Part shown: piece by piece, positions 56,136-64,000 of the stretch
Layout of the letters: each line of letters starts with the position of its first letter
Numbering within the stretch: the first letter of the stretch is position 1
DNA from: Desulfoluna sp.
GTDB taxonomy: Bacteria; Desulfobacterota; Desulfobacteria; Desulfobacterales; Desulfolunaceae
Reading direction: 5' to 3'
NCBI RefSeq assembly: GCF_030145185.1
Contig: NZ_JAQYWB010000016.1
Span: forward strand, 1 to 64,000
Length of the DNA: 64,000 bases
Position numbers and translations under genes: made by a program
Notes under the pieces: generated by a model
What the model saw: only the letters and a program-made list of their open reading frames with translations
The model's database searches: none
What the model was told of the DNA's origin: nothing

Positions 56136-56890
56136 CAACCCAGGAGACTTTTGAATTCAGACGTTTTATGCTTTTACTTCGACACGAACTGCTGCTTGAT
56201 TTTAAGGAAAAAATCATCGCCGCCGCAGTCATTGTGGGCCTGCTCTCGTTTCTTCTTTTCTTCAGCAAGGTCATCGGCATCTTACCTGGCCTCCATGTCA
56301 ACTCATTTGGGTTCTACCTGCTCCTGGCAGGATATCTCTCCACCGCAACCGCGTTTAAAAGGCTCCATGATAAAACCCAGGGCTGGCTCTACCTGACACT
56401 CCCGGCATCCACCCTTGAAAAATTTCTCTGCCGCCTGGGGCTGACGTCCATCGGTTTTGTCGCAGGAGTTGCCCTGATTTTTGCGCTCTTCTCACAGGTG
56501 GCGTCGGCGGTCTCATTTTGGATGCACGGGCAAGCACTGCCGGTCTTTCACCCGCTTGATCCCATGAACCTTAAAATCATCCTGTTTTATCTCATCACCC
56601 ACGCCCTTTTCTTTCTGGGGTCCCTTGTCTTCAAGAGCCATCAATTTTTGAAAACCACACTCTGCATCTGGCTGTGCCTTGGTTTTATTGCGCTCTTTAC
56701 AGGGATTCTTGGCTGGAGCGCCTTCAACGCCCCCCATGCCAGCGGATACCATCTCTCCTTTTTCCTTACCCCCGGGCAAACAAGTCATGGACACCTCATC
56801 CTCAAACTCGTCAAAGGAGCCATAACCTACGGGCTGGCACCGTTTTTCTGGTTTATCAGCTACCTGAAGCTCAAAGAGTATGAGGTGTAG
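56132..56890 (+). CDS. ABC-2-type transporter permease
   Basis: 252 residues with about six hydrophobic helices (for example IIAAAVIVGLLSFLLFF; FYLLLAGYLSTATAF; IWLCLGFIALFTGILGW). The pattern LHDKTQGWLYLTLPAS after the second helix is typical of ABC-2 permeases in YtrA-type operons. Start and stop are tightly linked to both neighbours: a 4-base overlap upstream, and the regulator begins at the next base downstream. Substrate unknown. Confidence 0.78.
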   Translation: MTTQETFEFRRFMLLLRHELLLDFKEKIIAAAVIVGLLSFLLFFSKVIGILPGLHVNSFGFYLLLAGYLSTATAFKRLHDKTQGWLYLTLPASTLEKFLCRLGLTSIGFVAGVALIFALFSQVASAVSFWMHGQALPVFHPLDPMNLKIILFYLITHALFFLGSLVFKSHQFLKTTLCIWLCLGFIALFTGILGWSAFNAPHASGYHLSFFLTPGQTSHGHLILKLVKGAITYGLAPFFWFISYLKLKEYEV

Positions 56891-57265
56891 ATGAACTTTT
56901 CCAACCATCAGGCCATCTATCTTCAGATCGCCGATCAAATCTGCCATGCCATCCTCACGGGCACCCGAAAGGCCCAGGAGAGGCTCCCGTCTGTCCGGGA
57001 TCTGGCCGTGGAGATTGAGGTGAACCCCAACACCGCAGCCAGAGCATATACCCACCTCCAGGACCGACAGATCGTCTTCAACAAACGAGGCATCGGGTAC
57101 TTCATCACAGAGGAGGCCCGGGAGATCATCCTTTGCGAAAAAAGGGAGCACTTTCGTTCCACAGAGCTGCCCCGGCTCTTCAGGATGATGGATCTCCTGG
57201 ACATAGGCATGGACACCCTTCAAAAACTTTATGAGGATGACCCCAATACGGAGGATAAAGCATGA
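56891..57265 (+). CDS. GntR-family transcriptional regulator, YtrA subfamily
   Basis: 124 residues: an N-terminal winged helix (AIYLQIADQICHAILTGTRK; LPSVRDLAVEIEVNPNTAARAYTHL) and only about 50 further residues, the short effector-less tail that defines YtrA-type GntR proteins. It likely represses its own operon through the inverted repeat at 55258-55279. Its TGA overlaps the ATG of a small membrane ORF. Confidence 0.9.
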   Translation: MNFSNHQAIYLQIADQICHAILTGTRKAQERLPSVRDLAVEIEVNPNTAARAYTHLQDRQIVFNKRGIGYFITEEAREIILCEKREHFRSTELPRLFRMMDLLDIGMDTLQKLYEDDPNTEDKA

Positions 57266-57423
57266 AGCCAAGCAATCTCTGGCTCCTCATCGGAGCGATC
57301 TTTCTGCTTATCGGCATCACCGTCCTGGTTTTGACATTCTGCCGGCAGGCTCAAAACATCAAAAAAAAGGCCCCGAATCCCCGGAGCCTTTTTTTCTCAT
57401 ACCCCGCCTGCTGGGCCTGTTAG
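57262..57423 (+). CDS. small membrane protein, 53 residues
   Basis: A short ORF whose ATG (57262) overlaps the regulator's TGA (ATGA), so translation would be coupled. It encodes one strong transmembrane helix after a short polar start (MKPSNLWLLIGAIFLLIGIT then VLVLTFC) and a Lys-rich tail. The tail is encoded across the terminator at 57361-57395 and the ORF ends 4 bases inside the convergent gene. The helix and overlap argue that it is real; the passage through the terminator argues for caution. Confidence 0.5.
   Translation: MKPSNLWLLIGAIFLLIGITVLVLTFCRQAQNIKKKAPNPRSLFFSYPACWAC
57361..57395. terminator. bidirectional rho-independent terminator
   Basis: An eight-A run, a stem AAGGC-CCG/CGG-GCCTT with a small bulge, then seven T. 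It sits between the converging YtrA-type operon and the unknown minus-strand gene and would serve both. Confidence 0.8.
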
Positions 57424-57731
57424 CCTCCACGCTTGGAGGCTTTGATGGGGTTGAGTTTCTTCTCCGTGGACCCGCTGACCGCAAGGGCAGCCACAATATG
57501 ATGGTTTTCGTTCCTGAGCTTTTGCGTGTCGTAGCCCATGGACTCCAGGGTGTCGATAACCCGGCTCCGGTCCACCCCGTAACGATTCACATCGGCCGTG
57601 GGCCGGGCCACCTTATCGGGGGTTGTCAGGTAAAGCCCCTTTTCATCGATGGCCATCACCTGTCTGATACCGTTGACTTCAATCTCATCGATCACCATCT
57701 CACGGCTCGTTCCGAAGCGATTGGGTTCCAT
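57420..57731 (-). CDS. small cytoplasmic protein of unknown function
   Basis: 103 residues from the ATG at 57731, which follows AAAGGAGAGAGC; an ATG further upstream lacks a ribosome-binding site. There is no signal peptide or membrane helix. The sequence is beta-rich at the start (MVIDEIEVNGIRQVMAIDEKGLYL) and helical later (RSRVIDTLESMGYDTQKLRNE), ending in a basic tail. I do not recognise a family. It is a lone gene convergent with the YtrA-type operon. Confidence 0.65.
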   Translation of the reverse strand: MEPNRFGTSREMVIDEIEVNGIRQVMAIDEKGLYLTTPDKVARPTADVNRYGVDRSRVIDTLESMGYDTQKLRNENHHIVAALAVSGSTEKKLNPIKASKRGG

Positions 57732-58407
57732 AAAGCTCTCTCCTTTATTCACATTGAGGTAGATCACGCAGGGGGTGCCCGGCCCCTCAAGGACTCCTGC
57801 CATTGAGGGTTCCGAACCACTCGTTTCGTATTACGCTAAATATTTATGACACCATGAATATTGTTTGGCAAGCCTAAAATATTCCACGGTATGGGCAAGG
57901 GTGCCTGACCACTGCGTCGCCGCACCTTTCGATTCGGCAAACACTCCGCAAAACGTAAAACCAGACATAGCTCTCCCTGTGGCAGCCCCAAATCTCCAAG
58001 ATATCTTCATCATACACCAGCAGTTAATCATTCGAATATTAGAGCGATTTCGCATAAAAGAAAAATATCTGATCTCTTTTGCCCACTATTTTTGCCTATC
58101 TAAGTGACCGGGTTCATTACCACAAAAAAGCCAGCCTCCGCCTGGTTGAACGCATCACGCATTCGGCTCCCTACAAAATGTTTGACTTGCCAAAGTTAGT
58201 CACGTAATAAACTATCGGTCAAAACGATTATTCTTTGTCTCAACTAACTTTTGCCATTCTCTTTTGCGGATACAATGGCTCGGCCACGTGAAAGACGGAA
58301 ACAGGTATCGCGCTCTCCACCCGATTGGACCCCTCTGTTTTGACCCTGATCCTCAGGATATCAGAATCGATACCGTTGCCCCTCTGCCCCGGCTGGAAAG
58401 ACGTCTT
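57732..58407. other. intergenic region before the kexin-like gene
   Basis: About 675 bases, AT-richer in the middle. Short frames on both strands have no ribosome-binding site or recognisable product. It contains CTCAACTAACTTTTG at 58239-58253, shared with the region upstream of the M16 peptidase gene. CAAAGTTAG (58191-58199) could pair with CTAACTTTTG downstream. No interspersed repeat is present. Confidence 0.45.
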
Positions 58408-61400
58408 ATGCGCCATCTTCATTATCTCTTGATCCCGCTCCTCTGTCTGGGTCTGGGAGGGTCGCCCCTTTATGCCGCCCCCCCGTCGGCCATGGATTAC
58501 AAAGCGTTTCTCAAAACAAAAAAAACCGGGACCGCACCCCGAATCCCCTTGGACGCCCCAGGGGCCGAAAAAATCCGGGAACCTGAAAAGGCCACCGAAG
58601 AGTGGGTGGTCAAGGTCACCCCGGAGACATCGGTCCAAGACCTGGCCCGTGATCTCGGGGCCGAATATGTCGGCCCGGTCGGTTCTCTGCCCCGGACCCA
58701 CCTCCTCCGTCTGACGAACTCATCGGAGGCCGGTACGTCCCGTGTGGTACGTCGCCTCATGCGCGAGGACAAGCGTATCCTCTGGTACCGTCAGCAAAAA
58801 GCAAAATGGAATTTCAGCGACGATGAGGTCAAAACGCCCGACTTCAATGACCCCCTGGCCAAGGATCAATGGCATCTCAACGGTTCGTATGAAGGCAGCG
58901 ACATCCACATCCGAGAGGCCTGGGAAAAGGGATACACCGGAGAGGGCATCCTCGTGGGGGTGGTGGATGACAGCCTCCAGGGGAGCCACCCGGATCTGAA
59001 CGCAAACTATTTTCCCGAACTCAGCCACGACTTCAACGACAAAGACGATGACCCCTCCCCTGCCATCAAAGGCAAATACGGCACCGACAAACACGGCACC
59101 AGTGTGGCGGGTGTGGTGGCTGCGGTGGCCAACAACGGTATATGCGGCGTAGGGGCGGCCTACGACGCAAAGGTCAGCGGGCTTCGGCTCATCAGTGGCC
59201 CCACCACCGACGCCGACGAGGCCACGGCCCTCTCCTACCACCCAGAGGAGATCGACATCTACTCCAACAGCTGGGGCCCCCACCCCACCATGCTCGTGGC
59301 CCCTGGCCCCCTCTATGAAGAAGCCATCGCCGAGAGCATCAAAACCGGTCGAAACGGCAAGGGAAATATCTACGTATTCGCCGCGGGCAACGGCAAACAA
59401 TACGACAACAACGTCAACTACAACGGCTACGCCTCGTCAAGATACGCCATCGCCGTCGGGGCCGTGGACATCAACGGGGTCCAGTCCTACTACAGCGAGC
59501 CCGGCGCCTCCATGCTGATTACCGCCCCCAGCAACGGAGATGAGATCGGCATCACCACCACGGACCTCACCGGCCAGAACGGCTACAGTGCCACAGAATG
59601 CACCAACGACTTCGGCGGCACCTCATCGGCCACCCCCCTGGTCTCCGGGGTAATTTCCCTTTTGCTTCAGGCCAAACCCGAGCTCACCTGGCGGGACGTG
59701 CAGGAGATCCTCGTGCACACCGCCACCCAAAACGACCCGGAGGATGAAGACTGGACAAACAACGGCGCGGGCCTCCACGTCAACCACAAATACGGATTCG
59801 GCCTGGTCAATGCCGAGGCCGCCGTGGACCGGGCCACAGCCCCGGACTGGACGACCCTGCCCCCTGCCGTAGAGCTTCCATACGGCCCCGTGGAGGTCAA
59901 CCAGCCCGTGCCGGACTTTGACGAGGCTGGGGTGTCCTCCACCCTTCATGTCACCCAGGATCTGCGCATGGAACACGCCGAGGTGGTCCTCACCGCCGTC
60001 CACCCCTTCCGCGGGGACTTTACCGTCACCCTCACCTCCCCTTCGGGCACAAAAAGCGTCCTGGCCGAAACCCGAAAAGACAGCAAGACCAACTATCTCA
60101 GATGGAAGTTCACCACCGTCCGCACTTGGGGTGAGAGCTCACAAGGAGACTGGACGCTCACCGTCGCGGACAACCACAGCGGGGACACCGGCAGCTTCAA
60201 CTCCTGGCACCTCAACCTTTACGGAAGCCTGGCGGAAAATGAAAACCAACCGCCCCTGCCTTCTGCCGACAACGCCCAGACGGCTCGCGAGACCGCCGTC
60301 ATCCTCCAACCCCTTGAAAACGACAGGGATTTAAACGGCGACGAGCTCACCCTCACCGAGGTAGAGTCCCCGGCAAACGGCACGGCCGTCATCTCTGAAG
60401 ACGGGAAAACCATCGCCTACACCCCGGATGCCGGATTCGCGGGCCTGGATCGTTTCACCTACACGGTCCGCGACAACGCAGTCTCTGCCACCGCCGCCAT
60501 CAGCGTAGCCGTGGGGCAGGAAGAGACCCCCTTTGCCTCCGAGCAAAACGACCTGCTGATCCCCGACGGCAAAGGCAAAGCCGTCTCCACCATCCACGTC
60601 AAGCGTGGGGGTATGTTCATGGGTGCCCGGGTACGGCTGAATATCGAGCACTCCTACGTCAACGACCTCAAAGCCACCCTCATCTCCCCCCAGGGTACCC
60701 GGATTCCCCTGTTCAACAGGCTCCAGGGGATGGTCAAGGGTAACTTTCTCGCCGGTAACTTCGTTGATACCGTCTTCGATGACGAGGCGGACCTCATGAT
60801 CATCGAAGGAGAGCCCCCCTTCACCGACGCCTACCGGCCGGTGATCCCCTTGAGCGGACTCTACAAAGAGCCTGTCTTTGGGCAGTGGCAGCTGGAGGTG
60901 GAAGACAGCGTCAAACTCGCCCAGGGCAAACTTAAAGACTGGGAGCTCACCCTCCGATACGCCCCCATGAGCGATGACACCGCCCCTGTGGCCAAAGATG
61001 ACACGGCCGAGATCTTCAAGAAGCCCGTCATCATCCCGGTGCTGGCCAACGATTTTGACTACAACGGAGACGCGCTCACCCTCACCGACCCCGGCACCCC
61101 GGAACACGGTACCGTCGAGATCACTGGCGACGGCATTCGCTACACCCCGGACAAAGGGTTCAAAGGCGAAGATGCCTTCACCTACACCCTGTCCGACGGA
61201 ATCAAGGATGCCACAGCAACGGTCACCGTCACCGTGAAAGGAAACCGCGCCCCCGAAACGGATAATGACGCCTCGGCCACCGCCGCAGGTGCCCCCATTG
61301 ACATTCGGGTCTTAGAAAATGACACCGACGCCGATGGAGACCCCCTCACCATCACCGACGTCACCGCGAAGACGGCCTCCGGAACCGCCACCGTCACAGA

Positions 61401-62886
61401 GGACGGGCTCCGTATCCATTACGTGCCCGCCGACGGATTCACCGGCAGAGACAGCTTCACCTACACCATCAGCGACGGAGAGGCCACCGCCACAGCTGAA
61501 CTCACCGTCTCCGTGGGCGAAGGGAGCCTCTTTTACCCCCATGTGGAAAAACCCGCCTTGATCATCCCCGACGATGACCCCACGGGGGTCCGCTCCGTGA
61601 TTCACGTCCCGGCAGGCGGCATTGTCCAGGACATCGACGTGACCCTCAACATCCGCCACGACTTCAACCGAGACATCCGGGCCGAGCTGATCTCCCCTTC
61701 CGGCACCCACGTCAAGTTGCTGGGCTACGTCGAGCAGATGCTCTATCAACACCACTTCACTGGCACGATTCTCGATGACGAGGCCCCCAACGCCATCGAG
61801 CCCGGCGGCCAACCCTACACCGGGCGCTTCCGTCCCGCCGAGCCCCTCTCCAAGCTGGACGGGGAGCCTGTCTACGGCGACTGGACCCTGGTTCTCTACG
61901 ACAAGGGGGAATACATCGACGGTCGCTTAGACTCCTGGGACCTCTCCATCGGCCTGACCCCTTTGTCTGAAAACGTCCCCCCCACCGTGAAAAACGAATC
62001 CGTGCACATGGCAGGGGAGTTTGTCACCCTGGCCGTACTGGACAACGACTTTGACTTCAATGGAGACGCCCTGTCCGTCACCTCCGTCTCCAAACCGGGG
62101 CACGGCACGGCCCAGGCCAACGCCAACCACACAATCACCTATACCCCGGCCCCGGGATTCTCCGGTCCTGATAGCTTCACCTACACCGTCAGCGACGGCA
62201 AAGCCGAGACCCAGGGCGTGGTGACCCTTACCGTGGGCGAGACACAACTCACCGCCCTTCGAGACGGAGCGCCCCTTCCCATTCCCGACGGCGACCCCCA
62301 AGGGCTCTCCTCCACCGTCTGTGTCACCCATCCGGGATGGGTCCACGACCTGAACCTTAACCTCAACCTGAAACATCGCTGGATCTACGACCTCACCTTG
62401 GAGCTGATCTCCCCTAAAGGGACCCGGGTACGCCTGGTGAGTCAGGTCGGCGGAGCCCGCTACGACTACGCCAACACCACCTTTGACGACGAAGCCGCCG
62501 TGGGCGTCAAGCAAGGGATATCCGCCATCCCCGCTGCGGGCTGGGACGACTACCCAGGCCCCCGCAACGCCTCATACATCCCCGTAGAGCCCCTGAGTCG
62601 CTTCGACGGAGAACCCGTAGCGGGCACCTGGACCTTAAAAGTGGTGGATGAAGAGAAGAGAAAGAGCGGCACCCTGGGCGACTGGTCCCTGCGATTCACC
62701 CTGGTGCCAGACTCCGAGTCCCCGATTCTTTCGGAGGCCACCCCTGAGGCCATCATCCAAGGCCTGAAAATCCAGGTGCGTATCCCGGTTGAAGACCCCA
62801 AAACACTGGACCACATCACCGACGGCCGGGTGGACATGAAAGATGTCCTCTATTTGTTCAAAAAAACGGCAAAAACCGAGCCCTGA
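58408..62886 (+). CDS. secreted kexin/furin-like subtilase with four P-domains and four Ig-like domains
   Basis: 1492 residues from the ATG at 58408, with GGAAAG upstream; the longer frame is not supported. A signal peptide (LIPLLCLGLGGSPLYAA) and a propeptide-like region run to about 150. The S8 catalytic domain has Asp187 (VGVVDDSLQGSHPDL), His229 (DKHGTSVAG), oxyanion Asn328 (AAGNG) and Ser406 (GGTSSATPLVSG). The VDD, the NYNGYASS stretch and the following P-domain place it in the kexin/furin group. Four P/Homo B domains alternate with four cadherin- or VCBS-like modules, each with a variant of GDxLTLT...YTPxxGFxGxDxFTYTxxDG. Kexin-type enzymes cleave after basic residues, but specificity here is unknown. 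It ends 66 bases before another large secreted protein gene. Confidence 0.9.
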   Translation: MRHLHYLLIPLLCLGLGGSPLYAAPPSAMDYKAFLKTKKTGTAPRIPLDAPGAEKIREPEKATEEWVVKVTPETSVQDLARDLGAEYVGPVGSLPRTHLLRLTNSSEAGTSRVVRRLMREDKRILWYRQQKAKWNFSDDEVKTPDFNDPLAKDQWHLNGSYEGSDIHIREAWEKGYTGEGILVGVVDDSLQGSHPDLNANYFPELSHDFNDKDDDPSPAIKGKYGTDKHGTSVAGVVAAVANNGICGVGAAYDAKVSGLRLISGPTTDADEATALSYHPEEIDIYSNSWGPHPTMLVAPGPLYEEAIAESIKTGRNGKGNIYVFAAGNGKQYDNNVNYNGYASSRYAIAVGAVDINGVQSYYSEPGASMLITAPSNGDEIGITTTDLTGQNGYSATECTNDFGGTSSATPLVSGVISLLLQAKPELTWRDVQEILVHTATQNDPEDEDWTNNGAGLHVNHKYGFGLVNAEAAVDRATAPDWTTLPPAVELPYGPVEVNQPVPDFDEAGVSSTLHVTQDLRMEHAEVVLTAVHPFRGDFTVTLTSPSGTKSVLAETRKDSKTNYLRWKFTTVRTWGESSQGDWTLTVADNHSGDTGSFNSWHLNLYGSLAENENQPPLPSADNAQTARETAVILQPLENDRDLNGDELTLTEVESPANGTAVISEDGKTIAYTPDAGFAGLDRFTYTVRDNAVSATAAISVAVGQEETPFASEQNDLLIPDGKGKAVSTIHVKRGGMFMGARVRLNIEHSYVNDLKATLISPQGTRIPLFNRLQGMVKGNFLAGNFVDTVFDDEADLMIIEGEPPFTDAYRPVIPLSGLYKEPVFGQWQLEVEDSVKLAQGKLKDWELTLRYAPMSDDTAPVAKDDTAEIFKKPVIIPVLANDFDYNGDALTLTDPGTPEHGTVEITGDGIRYTPDKGFKGEDAFTYTLSDGIKDATATVTVTVKGNRAPETDNDASATAAGAPIDIRVLENDTDADGDPLTITDVTAKTASGTATVTEDGLRIHYVPADGFTGRDSFTYTISDGEATATAELTVSVGEGSLFYPHVEKPALIIPDDDPTGVRSVIHVPAGGIVQDIDVTLNIRHDFNRDIRAELISPSGTHVKLLGYVEQMLYQHHFTGTILDDEAPNAIEPGGQPYTGRFRPAEPLSKLDGEPVYGDWTLVLYDKGEYIDGRLDSWDLSIGLTPLSENVPPTVKNESVHMAGEFVTLAVLDNDFDFNGDALSVTSVSKPGHGTAQANANHTITYTPAPGFSGPDSFTYTVSDGKAETQGVVTLTVGETQLTALRDGAPLPIPDGDPQGLSSTVCVTHPGWVHDLNLNLNLKHRWIYDLTLELISPKGTRVRLVSQVGGARYDYANTTFDDEAAVGVKQGISAIPAAGWDDYPGPRNASYIPVEPLSRFDGEPVAGTWTLKVVDEEKRKSGTLGDWSLRFTLVPDSESPILSEATPEAIIQGLKIQVRIPVEDPKTLDHITDGRVDMKDVLYLFKKTAKTEP

Positions 62887-62909
62887 TCACACGAATAAAT
62901 CGACAAAAA

Positions 62910-62933
62910 GCCCCCGGCGAACCCGCCGGGGGC
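62910..62933 (+). other. strong intercistronic hairpin
   Basis: GCCCCCGGCG AACC CGCCGGGGGC is a perfect 10-bp stem with a GC-rich base but no T-run on the plus strand (a T-run exists on the minus strand). It may protect or attenuate the transcript between the protease and the beta-helix gene. Confidence 0.5.
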
Positions 62934-62952
62934 CTGTCCCTTAGGAGATTTC

Positions 62953-64000
62953 ATGATGAATAAAAAAATATTTCGATTCCTCCTCCCCTTTGCCGCCGTG
63001 CTCCTGCTGGCAACTGCCAGCGCCGCCCTGGCCGCGGACTACGTGGTGAGTGGCTCCACGGATGTGGATGGCCGCTACACCCTCACCGAACGAATCCAAG
63101 GTAAAAAACCGGTCTACAGCAACGGAACCCATGACCTGGCCTTTGACGACAGTTATGGCTATTGGCAGATTCAGCCAAAAGACGATGTCTTTGACTGCTT
63201 ATACTATGATGAGGCCGAGGCGGCATCGGAGACACCCCCCTTAAAAAACTATGCCCAATATAATGGTGACAGCGAAGGCGGTGCCACGGTAGCCGAGGCC
63301 ACGGGAACCCCCAATCCCGAACTCACCTACAATAAAAAAACCTTTATAGAAACCGACACCGACGACGGCAGCCTGGCCCCAGCCCCCCTTGCCGTCACCC
63401 TTGCCAATGACACCTTCACCGGAGACAACGGGGCCGTGTATGACGAAACCAAAGCCGTCATTGCCAATCTTCCCGAGGGCCTCACCGCCACCCTCACCAA
63501 GGTCAGCGACACCGAGCTCTCCTTTGCCCTGGCCGGACAGGCCACAGCCCACGACACCGACGTGACGAACCTTAACGTCACCTTTACGGCCGACGCCTTT
63601 GCCGCAAGCGATGACGTCTCAAAGGTAACAGGGGCGATCACTTCCGATCTCACCATCGATTTTATCCGCACCCACACCGTAGGGAGCGGCAAGGACTTTT
63701 CCACCCTTGCAACAGCCATCGCAGGGGCTGGGGCCCGGGACCGCCTGGTGCTTTTCGGCACCTTCACCGAGACCGGCCTTGCCATCGACAAGGACCTGAC
63801 CCTTGCGGCTGAAGAAGGCGCTTCCGCTACGCTCCAGGGGTACGTCCCACCCTCGGATGATTCCACAAACGACCGCCTGCTGACCATCGATGAAGGTGCC
63901 TCCGTCTCCATCAGCCAGCTCTTCATTCAACACTCAATCACAACGGCCAAAGGATCCGCGGCCATCTGGAACAAAGGAACCCTGACCCTTTCCGACTGCA
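62953..64000 (+). CDS. large secreted protein with Ig-like and beta-helix regions, 3' end outside window
   Basis: An open frame to the right edge, 349 codons visible. AGGAG lies five bases before the first ATG (62953) and eight before the second (62956). A signal peptide (FAAVLLLATASAALAAD) is followed by a short unknown domain, an Ig-like region (PLAVTLANDTFTGDNGAVYD...VTNLNVTFTADAF) and the start of a pectate-lyase-like beta helix (HTVGSGKDFSTLATAIAGAG...AIWNKGTLTLSDC). Such proteins are exported adhesins or surface enzymes. It follows the kexin-like protease by 66 bases and may be its substrate or partner; this is inference only. The C-terminal anchor or sorting signal is not visible. Confidence 0.75.
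   Translation, partial: MMNKKIFRFLLPFAAVLLLATASAALAADYVVSGSTDVDGRYTLTERIQGKKPVYSNGTHDLAFDDSYGYWQIQPKDDVFDCLYYDEAEAASETPPLKNYAQYNGDSEGGATVAEATGTPNPELTYNKKTFIETDTDDGSLAPAPLAVTLANDTFTGDNGAVYDETKAVIANLPEGLTATLTKVSDTELSFALAGQATAHDTDVTNLNVTFTADAFAASDDVSKVTGAITSDLTIDFIRTHTVGSGKDFSTLATAIAGAGARDRLVLFGTFTETGLAIDKDLTLAAEEGASATLQGYVPPSDDSTNDRLLTIDEGASVSISQLFIQHSITTAKGSAAIWNKGTLTLSDC

Noticed and set aside
57831-58107. Short frames on both strands upstream of the kexin-like gene
   Set aside because: They have no ribosome-binding site, atypical composition and no recognisable motif.

Overview
The window looks like chromosomal DNA from a GC-rich, didermic, anaerobic bacterium, most probably a sulfate-reducing Desulfobacterota (Desulfobacterales or Desulfoluna-like). 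The lineage is an inference. It rests on the ahbC-hemB-ahbD cluster (the siroheme-dependent heme route of sulfate reducers), a two-subunit glycine dehydrogenase, a PPi-dependent phosphofructokinase, many outer-membrane and lipoprotein genes, and many short interspersed repeats. No rRNA, tRNA, CRISPR array, transposase, integrase or phage gene was seen.

Layout. 1-8.9 kb (mostly minus strand): a partial S1-domain protein; a secreted caspase-fold/PEGA/FGE-fold protein whose catalytic residues are replaced, following a secreted coiled-coil protein with YadA-like head repeats; a porin with a very small PstS-like protein; and a hybrid histidine kinase overlapping a small secreted protein. 9.6-15 kb: a ClpX-like AAA+ ATPase without the zinc domain, then ahbC-hemB-ahbD. 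15.6-23.3 kb: PPi-phosphofructokinase, smc and ftsY. 23.8-34.5 kb: a coherent glycine-cleavage and lipoate region (lrp-type regulator, gcvT, gcvH, gcvPA, gcvPB, lipB, lipA on the minus strand; lpd and alanine dehydrogenase on the plus strand), with an Lrp-like operator between the regulator and lpd.

34.7-43.7 kb (minus): a lipoprotein, a TonB-dependent receptor and an ABC exporter (ATPase, permease, DUF4857-like protein), apparently one transcription unit. 44.3-53.9 kb (plus): an M16 peptidase lipoprotein overlapping yejA, then yejB, yejE and yejF, a microcin/peptide-type importer whose genes are separated by repeats. 54.2-57.7 kb: a small secreted protein, a GntR(YtrA)-type ABC operon with a previously uncalled 53-residue membrane ORF, and a small unknown gene. 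58.4-64 kb: a kexin-like secreted protease with four P-domains alternating with four Ig/cadherin-like domains, then the start of a large secreted beta-helix protein cut by the window edge.

The gaps between genes are filled by at least three families of short non-coding repeats. One has a 46-48 bp end module (GCCTCCGGCGG...), one has 17-bp terminal inverted repeats, and one is a 138-bp core that sits nested inside a copy of the first. They look like MITE or REP/BIME elements. Several abut stop codons, and they split the yej and gcv/lip gene sets.

The best candidates for something undescribed are the pseudo-caspase/PEGA/FGE protein with its YadA-head partner, the multi-P-domain kexin-like protease, the lipoprotein/TonB-receptor/DUF4857 ABC operon, and the nested repeat families. 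All functional links between neighbours are inferred from layout only.
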